DNA of 18,654 nucleotides, taken from an uncultured Lachnospiraceae bacterium (GTDB lineage Bacteria; Bacillota; Clostridia; Lachnospirales; Lachnospiraceae). Each line of letters opens with the position of its first letter. The first letter of the stretch is position 1. This document shows, piece after piece, positions 6,623 through 13,600 of the stretch. The notes under the pieces were generated by a model. The model worked only from the letters and a program-made list of their open reading frames with translations. It was not told the origin of the DNA and searched no databases. The translations under genes were made by a program, and so were the position numbers. The stretch is from the NCBI GenBank assembly GCA_947177925.1, contig CAMWWJ010000023.1:1-18654 (forward strand), in the 5' to 3' direction.

Positions 6623-9178
6623 ATGGCAGGAAAGAAAAAGCAGATTGGCAGAAAAGTAACAAAATTATTGCTTTCCATGGTATTTCTGGCAATGCTTTTA
6701 ATGGGAATTGTCAGTATCTGGAGTCTGTATTCCATGAAGGATATCTCTGCTGATACAAGTAAAGAACTGGGGAAAACTGCTGCTGAGGATGCAGAAGAAG
6801 CCTTGGAAAATATGGCAGGTGAACAGCTTCAGGCAATCGCAGTGGAAAAGGCAGATTACATAGAGGAAAAGTTTGGGGCTGTAACGGCCTGTCTACATGG
6901 AATTGCTGGTCAGGCAGAAAAAATATATGCAGACCCGGACAGCTATCCAGACCGGACAGTGTCGCCTCCAAAGGTTGGAGAGGCTGCCATTGCCACCCAA
7001 CTGCTCTGCTCAGAAAAACTGCAGGCTCCAACAGAGGAAGAAACAAAGGAGCTGTTAAAGCTGGGCAATATACAGGATATGCTGCTGCAATACAATGCCA
7101 ATAGTGAAATGATATCCTCTACCTATGTGGCAACCGAAACCGGATGGATGATTCAGGCGGATTACATTTCTTATACGAAATTTGAGGAGGGGTTAGAAAC
7201 GCCTTCCTTTTATGAAGCCAATACGAGGCAATGGTATCAAAGGGCAAAGCAGGCAGGCTCCGGGGAAGTGGTTTATACCGATGTGATTAAGGATATACAT
7301 GAAGGGGGAGATTGCATTGTCTGTGCCCAGCCCGTATACCATAACGGACAGATCGTAGCAGTGGCGGGGGTAGGTTCTTATCTGGAAACAGTCAATGAGG
7401 CAGTGTGGAATACTACCATTGGAGAAAAAGGCTATGCCTTTCTACTGAATGAAAAGGGGCAGGTAATGGTTTCCCTTATGAAAGAAGGCGAGACGGCAGC
7501 CTATGCGGAAGAAAATGTGGATCTGCGCATGAGTAAAAACCAGCAGCTTGCTCATATGGCAAAGGATATGGTAGCGGGCAAAACCGGAATGGGAAAGCTG
7601 TTTATTGACGGCAGAGAGGTATATCTTGCCTATGCACCTTTAAAAAATCTGGGATGGAGCTTCGTTACCGTAATGGATGTGGAAGAGGTAGTAGCTCCCG
7701 CCAAAGAAAGCCAGAATATGATTCTCCAGCTTACAAAAAATGCCGCACAGGTACAGGATGGAGCCATCAGAAGGATGCTCATGCTCTTTATGGCAATGGT
7801 AGCAGCCGTGGCAGTGTTGATTGGTATAATCAGCACATTGTTTACCGGAAAAATTACCGGGCCAATCAGAAGGCTCACGAACGAAGTGGCAAAAATCGAC
7901 GGCGGAAATCTGGACTACAGAATCGATATTGCAACCGGAGATGAAATAGAAGATTTAGGCAATGCTTTTAATCATATGACGGATCAGATACGTCAATATA
8001 TTCAAAGCCTGAATTCAGTGACGGCAGAAAAGGAACGCATCCGCACAGAGATACAGGTTGCCTCCCAGCTACAGGCGGATATGCTTCCAAATGCAAAAAA
8101 TGCGTATGAGGACAGGGATGAATTTTCCTTATATGCCATTATGACGCCTGCAAAGGGAGTGGGAGGAGATTTTTATGATTTCTTCCTGTTAGATGATGAC
8201 CATTTGGCGCTGATTATGGCAGATGTATCCGGGAAAGGAGTGCCGGCGGCACTGTTCATGGTAGTGTCAAGAACCCTGCTCAGAAGCCATATTGTGAAGG
8301 GAGTGCCCTTAAATCAGGCTGTGGAAAAGGTCAATGACAGTCTTTGTAAAAATAATAAAAACGGAATGTTCGTAACGGCATGGATCGGAGTGCTTACCAT
8401 ATCCACCGGAAAGCTTACTTTTGTGAATGCAGGACATTGCAGGCCGTTGATCAGAAAGGCTGATGGAACCTGCACTTATGAAACTACCATAAGCGGCCTT
8501 GTGCTTGCTGGAATGGAGGAAACAAAATACCGCCAGTCAGAAATCCGTTTCAATCAAGGAGATACCATATTTTTATATACCGACGGAGTAACTGAAGCAA
8601 CCGACAGCCAAAACAACCTGTACGGAGAAAGACGGCTGGAACAGCTAATGAAGGTTATAAAACAGCAGGAACCAAAAGATATCCTGTTTGAGGTGTGGAA
8701 GGATGTAAACCGTTTTCAGGGAGAAGCAGAGCAGTTTGACGATATTACTATGCTGGCGCTTCGCTACAACGGAAACGGCTACACAGTCATGACCGATACT
8801 GCAAAAATAGATAACATATTAAAATTTAACCGCTTTGTGGATGACATCCTCACAAAAGCACAATTTTCCCAAAAAGCCTCCACCAAAATCCGAATTGCCA
8901 TGGATGAGATTTTTTCCAATGTATGCTATTACAGCGGCGCAAATGAAATAACTGTAGGCTGTAAGATCAAAGACAGGGAGGCAAGCATTTATTTTGAAGA
9001 TGACGGCATGCCCTATAACCCATTGGAAAAACCAGATCCTGATGTAACAGAGATTTTGGAAGAGAGAAAAGCAGGGGGATTGGGTATTTATCTGGTGAAA
9101 AAGAGGATGGATAAGACTTTGTATGAGTTTGTGGAGGGGAGGAATCGGTTGGTTATTGTGAAGGAGGATGAGGGGTGA
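6623..9178 (+). CDS. Membrane sensor: dCache-HAMP-PP2C (SpoIIE/RsbU) phosphatase fused to RsbW-like ATPase domain
   Basis: This 851-residue protein starts with a membrane helix (about 12-35). An extracytoplasmic dCache-like sensor follows to about residue 375 (contains RQWYQRAKQAGSGEVVYTDV and GEKGYAFLLNEKGQVMVS), then a second helix (385-408) and a HAMP linker (about 408-462). A PP2C domain (about 499-716) has GGDFYDF, MADVSGKG, YTDGVTEA and DDITML carrying the metal-binding aspartates. The C-terminus (about 727-849) is a histidine-kinase-like ATPase of the RsbW/SpoIIAB type, with DEIFSN as N box, EDDGMPYNP as G1 and GGLGIYLVKK as G2. It should sense an external ligand and set the phosphorylation state of the STAS protein at 5190-5489. 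Having phosphatase and kinase-like domains in one chain is unusual compared with the separate RsbU and RsbW proteins. It is the last gene of the cluster, 27 nt after the GNAT gene. Confidence 0.9.
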   Translation: MAGKKKQIGRKVTKLLLSMVFLAMLLMGIVSIWSLYSMKDISADTSKELGKTAAEDAEEALENMAGEQLQAIAVEKADYIEEKFGAVTACLHGIAGQAEKIYADPDSYPDRTVSPPKVGEAAIATQLLCSEKLQAPTEEETKELLKLGNIQDMLLQYNANSEMISSTYVATETGWMIQADYISYTKFEEGLETPSFYEANTRQWYQRAKQAGSGEVVYTDVIKDIHEGGDCIVCAQPVYHNGQIVAVAGVGSYLETVNEAVWNTTIGEKGYAFLLNEKGQVMVSLMKEGETAAYAEENVDLRMSKNQQLAHMAKDMVAGKTGMGKLFIDGREVYLAYAPLKNLGWSFVTVMDVEEVVAPAKESQNMILQLTKNAAQVQDGAIRRMLMLFMAMVAAVAVLIGIISTLFTGKITGPIRRLTNEVAKIDGGNLDYRIDIATGDEIEDLGNAFNHMTDQIRQYIQSLNSVTAEKERIRTEIQVASQLQADMLPNAKNAYEDRDEFSLYAIMTPAKGVGGDFYDFFLLDDDHLALIMADVSGKGVPAALFMVVSRTLLRSHIVKGVPLNQAVEKVNDSLCKNNKNGMFVTAWIGVLTISTGKLTFVNAGHCRPLIRKADGTCTYETTISGLVLAGMEETKYRQSEIRFNQGDTIFLYTDGVTEATDSQNNLYGERRLEQLMKVIKQQEPKDILFEVWKDVNRFQGEAEQFDDITMLALRYNGNGYTVMTDTAKIDNILKFNRFVDDILTKAQFSQKASTKIRIAMDEIFSNVCYYSGANEITVGCKIKDREASIYFEDDGMPYNPLEKPDPDVTEILEERKAGGLGIYLVKKRMDKTLYEFVEGRNRLVIVKEDEG

Positions 9179-9192
9179 GGGAAAAAATATTC

Positions 9193-9221
9193 TTGCAAAT
9201 TGAGCGGGGATGCATTATAAT
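9193..9221 (+). promoter_or_regulatory. Sigma-A promoter for the short antisense RNA
   Basis: TTGCAA at 9193-9198 and TATAAT at 9216-9221 are separated by exactly 17 nt. A transcript would begin near 9228 and reach a terminator about 100 nt later without a convincing ORF behind a ribosome binding site. Confidence 0.75.
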
Positions 9222-9227
9222 GAATGC

Positions 9228-9330
9228 AGAAAAGATGCGCTCCGTAAAGCAAACGGTTCGCCTCAATATTAGTTACAAAATCTGTCGACTAAGCAACCAC
9301 TACTTTGGCGAGGGGCGGTTGCTTTTTCGA
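9228..9330 (+). ncRNA. Putative antitoxin RNA of a type I toxin-antitoxin locus
   Basis: This is the region between a near-consensus promoter and the terminator at 9291-9327. The RNA, about 100 nt, would be fully complementary to the 3' part of the leftward 49-codon ORF and its transcript (9273-9422). Near its 5' end it contains GCGCTCC (9238-9244) and CGGTTCG (9254-9260). The same two heptamers occur in the same order in the 5' leader of the opposing transcript. The role is inferred from architecture. Confidence 0.5.
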
Positions 9331-9422
9331 TGTCTAAATCTATCTGCTAAGTCGATTGCTTTCACAATAGTACTCGTGGCAGTAACTATCATTCCAGCAA
9401 TCTTGAGAATCGTTTCTAACAT
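9273..9422 (-). CDS. Putative small type I toxin-like peptide (49 residues)
   Basis: This ORF, too short for usual gene calling, reads MLETILKIAGMIVTATSTIV then KAIDLADLDIEKATAP and a Cys-containing tail. It has an N-terminal hydrophobic, helix-like half and a charged C-terminal half, as in small membrane-active type I toxins. It has its own leftward consensus promoter (9541-9569), a long leader, and a Shine-Dalgarno site trapped in a hairpin (9461-9481). The best-spaced start behind that site is a GTG at 9454 that opens a 12-codon ORF in another frame, ending at 9416 and overlapping this ATG. So this ORF is either translated by coupling to the leader ORF or has lost its first codons by a 1-nt frameshift. 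The opposing short RNA overlaps its 3' half. I cannot assign a named toxin family. Confidence 0.45.
9291..9327 (+). terminator. Terminator of the antisense RNA, possibly also of the upstream operon
   Basis: AAGCAACC (9291-9298) pairs with GGTTGCTT (9317-9324), followed by a T run to 9327. It is the first rightward terminator seen after the sensor gene ending at 9178, so it may also end the long operon. Confidence 0.75.
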
Positions 9423-9460
9423 CTCAAAGATATATCCTCTTTTGTATTTTCCACAAAATC

Positions 9461-9481
9461 ACCTCCGTTGATTCTGGAAGT
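9461..9481 (-). promoter_or_regulatory. Hairpin sequestering the Shine-Dalgarno of the toxin-like mRNA
   Basis: In the leftward transcript ACUUCC pairs with GGAGGU across a 9-nt loop (+ strand GGAAGT at 9476-9481 and ACCTCC at 9461-9466). This buries the ribosome binding site. A second stem, CGTATG-TAGT-CATACG, lies further 5' at 9485-9500. Such self-inhibiting leaders are typical of type I toxin mRNAs. Confidence 0.6.
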
Positions 9482-9540
9482 TCTCGTATGTAGTCATACG
9501 GCAAGAGACGAACCGCTTACCCGTTTTGGAGCGCATAGTT

Positions 9541-9569
9541 ATTATAGTATATTTGGAAAATGTTGGCAA
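9541..9569 (-). promoter_or_regulatory. Sigma-A promoter for the toxin-like transcript
   Basis: On the minus strand TTGCCA (9569-9564) and TATAAT (9546-9541) are spaced by 17 nt. It faces the antisense promoter at 9193-9221, and its transcript would start near 9534. Confidence 0.75.
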
Positions 9570-9572
9570 GGG

Positions 9573-9597
9573 CGATTTATAAAGAAATCGTTCTTTT
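9573..9597 (+). terminator. Weak hairpin with T-rich tail
   Basis: CGATTT (9573-9578) pairs with AAATCG (9585-9590) and is followed by TTCTTTT. It may insulate bioY from upstream rightward transcription. It has only a 6-bp stem, so this is tentative. Confidence 0.35.
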
Positions 9598-9642
9598 CAC
9601 TTCAGGACCCCCGCCTAACTGTAAACCAATAATCAAATTCGG

Positions 9643-9671
9643 TTGACAATCAAACCAACATATTGTAAACT
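9643..9671 (+). promoter_or_regulatory. bioY promoter
   Basis: A perfect TTGACA (9643-9648) is followed after 17 nt by TAAACT (9666-9671). The -10 region lies within the left half of the biotin operator, so BirA binding would block polymerase. Confidence 0.65.
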
Positions 9672-9693
9672 GATACTCAAAAGTGGTTAACAA
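9663..9693 (+). promoter_or_regulatory. BirA biotin operator before bioY
   Basis: TTGTAAAC (9663-9670), a 15-nt spacer and GTTAACAA (9686-9693) form the inverted repeat typical of Firmicute BirA operators. Biotin-loaded BirA would repress bioY when biotin is plentiful. Confidence 0.85.
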
Positions 9694-9752
9694 TTCCAAC
9701 CAACATATTTACTAAAACAATAAAACACATAAAGAAAGGACAATAAGTATTT

Positions 9753-10334
9753 ATGAACGCAAATACACAATCAGATTCTGTAAGCAACATATCACAGGGA
9801 AATACGAAAGCTCTTGCTCTGATCGGAGTCATGGCGGCGGTTACCTGTGTGATGGGTCCCTTATCCATCCCCCTTCCTTTTAGTCCGGTGCCGATTTCTT
9901 TGACGAATCTGGCCGTTTATTTTTCCGTATATATACTGGGAATGAAAAAGGGCAGTATCAGCTATATCATTTATCTGCTGATCGGTTTTGTGGGACTTCC
10001 GGTTTTTTCATCCTTTACAGGAGGGCCTGGAAAGCTTTTAGGGCCAACAGGCGGATATTTAATCGGATTTTTGTTTATGGCGGTTATTTGCGGATTATTT
10101 ATTGATAAATGGCCGGATAACATATATCTGGGCTTTTTGGGAATGGTAATCGGTACGTTGGTAATGTACGTATTTGGTAGTGTATGGCTGGCATATCAGG
10201 CAGGCTTATCCTTCCAAAATGCGCTTATTGCCGGGGTTATTCCTTTTATTCCGGGCGATCTGGCTAAAATAGTGATTGCAATGCTTATCGGTCCACAGAT
10301 TACAAAACGGTTAAAAAAAGCAGGCTTGAATTAG
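9753..10334 (+). CDS. bioY: BioY biotin transporter substrate-binding (S) component
   Basis: This 193-residue polytopic membrane protein has the BioY pattern. It has VTCVMGPLSIPLPFSPVPISLTNLAVY near residue 30, the glycine-rich FTGGPGKLLGPTGGYLIGF near residue 88, and FIPGDLAKIVIA near the C-terminus. It is the biotin-binding S subunit of an ECF transporter and takes up biotin with a shared EcfA/A'/T module encoded elsewhere. AGAAAGGA lies about 12 bases before the ATG. The BirA operator upstream supports both the assignment and biotin control. The gene converges on a sortase remnant and shares its terminator. A second, deleted copy lies at 15535-15599. Confidence 0.95.
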   Translation: MNANTQSDSVSNISQGNTKALALIGVMAAVTCVMGPLSIPLPFSPVPISLTNLAVYFSVYILGMKKGSISYIIYLLIGFVGLPVFSSFTGGPGKLLGPTGGYLIGFLFMAVICGLFIDKWPDNIYLGFLGMVIGTLVMYVFGSVWLAYQAGLSFQNALIAGVIPFIPGDLAKIVIAMLIGPQITKRLKKAGLN

Positions 10335-10343
10335 CCTGCTTTT
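10316..10343. terminator. Bidirectional terminator between bioY and the sortase remnant
   Basis: AAAAGCAGGC (10316-10325) and GCCTGCTTTT (10334-10343) form a perfect 10-bp stem with an 8-nt loop and A/T tracts on both sides. It contains the end of bioY and the stop codon of the opposing sortase remnant. The same element recurs at 15581-15608. Confidence 0.85.
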
Positions 10344-10529
10344 ACTTTTTCCTAAGACCTAACATACAAACAATAAACAATATCGCCAGAAATACGATTT
10401 CATTCTTGTAGCTGTCCAGTACATGGCTGGTATGATAGTCATAGTACCAATTCATGGCAAGGGGATAACAAAAAATAGCAGCTCCTGCCAGAAAAATCAG
10501 GCAGCTATTGTAACCAGTTTGTCCTTCAT
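10342..10529 (-). pseudogene. Sortase remnant (unit 1 copy), internally deleted and frameshifted
   Basis: Translated in pieces, this stretch begins MKDKLVTIAA and continues after a 4-nt loss as IFLAGAAIFCYPLA, then WYYDYHTSHVLDSYKNEI. It then jumps directly to VFLAILFIVCMLGLRKK and stop. These are the first ~45 and last ~17 residues of the sortase intact at 15607-16611. About 270 codons with all catalytic residues are missing. The ribosome binding site AGGAGA is still present. The downstream end sits in the terminator shared with bioY, exactly as in the intact copy. Confidence 0.85.
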
Positions 10530-10550
10530 AACAAATCTCCTAAGAAAATA

Positions 10551-10583
10551 TAGGAGAGGTTCGACATCATGCCGCCTCTCCTA
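10551..10583 (-). terminator. Terminator after the large pilin gene
   Basis: TAGGAGAGG (10551-10559) and CCTCTCCTA (10575-10583) form a 9-bp stem; the minus-strand exit is T-rich. It lies 25 nt beyond the pilin stop, between pilin and the sortase remnant, and matches the hairpin at 16695-16724. Confidence 0.75.
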
Positions 10584-10607
10584 TTCCATCAGTTTATGTT
10601 GTTTTGT

Positions 10608-13600
10608 TTATTGCCTGTTCTTTTTCTTCCTCATATAGAAGAATACGATTACACCGCCCATGCATGCAACACCAATCAACGTATAAAGAATGGTTCCGAT
10701 GCCGCCTGTCTTTGGCAGGCTGAAGATTTTAGCAATCGGAGTGTTGTTCTTCGGAGCCTCCTTTGGTGGATCCTTTGGAGTTTCCTTAGGCGGATCTGCC
10801 TGCTTGTTGTTCTTAATAACAAAGGAAATGGTGTTATTTGTAATGGTACGTTCTCCATTATTTTCTAAAGTATATTTTCCATCCTTGATAGTAATCACAG
10901 CCGGGTCTTTCAATAGTACATAACCGGATGGCGCCTTGGTTTCCCTCAGGCGGTAAACACCATCTGACAGGCCCTTAAAGGTGATAACGCCGTTTTTAGG
11001 TGTGGTAAGTTCCTGTGGAGTAAATCCGTTGTCTACGGAACCGTCAGAAGTTAATTTTTCCAAACGGAAAGTAGCTCCGCTTAAAGTTTTGTCAGAATCT
11101 TTCGCATCCACCTTAGTCAGCTTGATAGAAGTTGTCTTTGGCTCTACTGGAGTAGGATCCGGAGTCGGGTCTGGTGTAGGATCCGGTATTTTTTCCTTCA
11201 TGTTATAGAAGGTAAAAGTCTGGACAGTAGCAGTAGTATTATCTGCCGTTACTGTACCGCTTACTACGTTAGCAGTAAATGTAGCCGTATCTTTTCCCAC
11301 GCCTGTAGGAACCGTACCGTTTGCCAGGGAATCCGTAACCGATTTCAGGGTGCTGCCGTCAGTAGGAGCTTCCTCTTTGATGGTGTATATCGTTCCGGCA
11401 GGAATACCCACGATTTTTTCTGTGTTCCCTGATTTTAAAGTAAAGGTCTTTTGAATTGTGCCGTCTACTGCTACCTGATAAGAAGAATCCAAAGTATCCT
11501 TCCAATTTGGGTCAGTCATGTTGTTAAAGGTTATTGTGAAGCGGTAGTCTGCCTCTAAGTCTGCTGAGCCTGTTGCCTGTGCTTTTGTAATGGCAATGGC
11601 CCCGGTCTTGATTGCTTCTTCTTTATAGTTATGGAAGGTAAAGGTCTGCACAGTGGAAGTGATCTCATCTGCTGTGACTGTACCCTTTACTTCTCTGTCT
11701 TTAAGGGAAACCGCAGCAATATCCTTTCCAACTCCTGTAGGAACCGTAGCGCCTGCCAGGGAATCCTTTACCGATTCCAGCTTGCTTTTGTCAGGAGTAT
11801 CTTCCTCCTCCTTGATGGTGTATTTCGTTCCAGCAGGAATGCCTGTAAAGGTTTTTTCACCATTTAATTTTAAGGTAAACGTTGAAGTATTATTCCAATT
11901 TGGGTCAGTCACGTTGTCAAAGGTTATCGAGAAACTGTATTCTGTGTTTGGATCCAAGTCTGCTGAATTTTCTGCCTGTGCTTTTTTAACGGCAATGGCA
12001 CCGGTCTCGATTTCTGGTTCTATATAGTTATTGAAGGTAAAGGTCTGCACAGTGGAAGTGATCTCATCTGCTGTGACTGTACCCTTTACTTCTCTGTCTT
12101 TAAGGGAAACCGCAGCAATATCCTTTCCAACTCCTGTAGGAACCGTAGCGCCTGCCAGAGAATCCTTTACTGAGTCCAGTTTGCTGTCGTCAGCAGGAGT
12201 TTCCTCTTTGATGGTGTATTTCGTTCCAGCAGGAATGCCTGTAAGGATTATTGGGTCATCTCCTAATTTTAATTCATAGGTCTTTTCAATAAAGTTGTCT
12301 TCTCTGTTGTCTGCTGTTGGATGATCAGGGTCGAGCCATTCATCTTCCAACTGTAACCCTGCTACGTTGTCAAAGGTTACTTTGAACCTGTAGATGGTGT
12401 TTGGATCCAGGGCTGCTGAGCCGTCTGCCTGTGCCTTTTCAATGGCAATGGCCCCAGTCTTAAAGCTGTTGGTGTATTTTACCCTTAAATCCATTTCAAT
12501 TGTTTCGCTGTCAGTGTCGATGTAATTTCTGAATAAAATAGCATTTTCCGGCCGTTCGGTAATCTTGGTGTTGTGGGTGATTTCCTTGCCATTCATATCT
12601 GTAACGTTTTCTGGAAATTTTTCTGTTCTTCCATCATTTGCCGTCACACCGGACCGGTCCACTAGAGAGTCTAAGTAGCTTCCTGTTACCCAGTCGGTAT
12701 TACGCTTCAGGTCGGCCTGTGAAACTGGCAAATCTTTGCTGAAAATCGTATATTTCGTGTCAAAAACATTGGTTAATAATTGCTCGGCATCAGCACCGGA
12801 TAAGCCGGAAAGTTCTTTCATCATGGAGCTTGTTTTTTCGGTCACCACTATGTAGCTGCCCCGTCTGAATTTATTGGTAAATCTTGCAAGCTGTTTATCC
12901 TTTAAGCTGATAACACCGTTTGTTACCCTGTTGCCGTCACCGTCGCCTACCGAAGTTTCTTTGCCATTGGAATCCTTTGCAAAAAGATTGTATTTTGCAC
13001 CATTGACAGGCATCGCTTTTCCTTCATCTACCGAGCCATAATCTGAAATGTATTCCTGCCGCATGATAAAGCCCACTCCGGAAGCCAGTTCAATCATTTC
13101 ATTTACTGTAAGAGGATCATAATGGGTAGCAAGGTTGCGGATATCCAAATCAAAAACAAGGTTCTTTACATTGTTTTCGAAAGTATCATTAGTAAACAAA
13201 GGATTGATGCCGGTAGTCTTTACTTCTTTTTCGGCGGAAAATACATTGTTGTCCGGGAAGTTAAAGCTAACATACATATTGGATTCCCAAAGTCCCCGTT
13301 CCATATAATACATAGTCAGGGTATGCTGTTTCGTGTTGTCTTCCTTGGGGAATATATTGTCAAAATGATAAACATTTGTTTCTTCTTCACCGGTGGAGGT
13401 TTTTACAGCAGAGTTATAACCATTGAAGAAACCACCGACGGTAGCTGTTTTATCTGCAAAATTAATATTGCCGTTCACTACACCATGGCCACCACCTATA
13501 TCAAGAACAAGATTACCGTCAATGAAAATCCAGATATCGTCATCACCGGAAAAGTTAAACATTATGGGAAGTTCCTTGTGGTCTATGTCTTTAATAGTAC

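Noticed and set aside
1166..9178. Prophage or phage lysis cassette
   Set aside because: Only the lysin is phage-like; there is no holin, tail, terminase, integrase or phage regulator, and the neighbours are signalling genes.
9175..9471. Rightward 98-codon ORF overlapping the end of the sensor gene
   Set aside because: It runs through the antisense promoter, terminator hairpin and the leftward toxin-like ORF, and has no ribosome binding site; it is explained better as a shadow of the convergent RNA locus.
11653..12027. Long plus-strand ORFs inside the pilin gene (also around 12031-12279 and 13122-13610)
   Set aside because: They are antisense to a clearly coding, domain-rich gene, recur with the internal repeats, and lack ribosome binding sites.
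11634..12158. CRISPR-like or intergenic repeat array
   Set aside because: The repeats lie wholly in frame within a coding sequence, with a 399-bp period and only two perfect copies; they are protein domain repeats.
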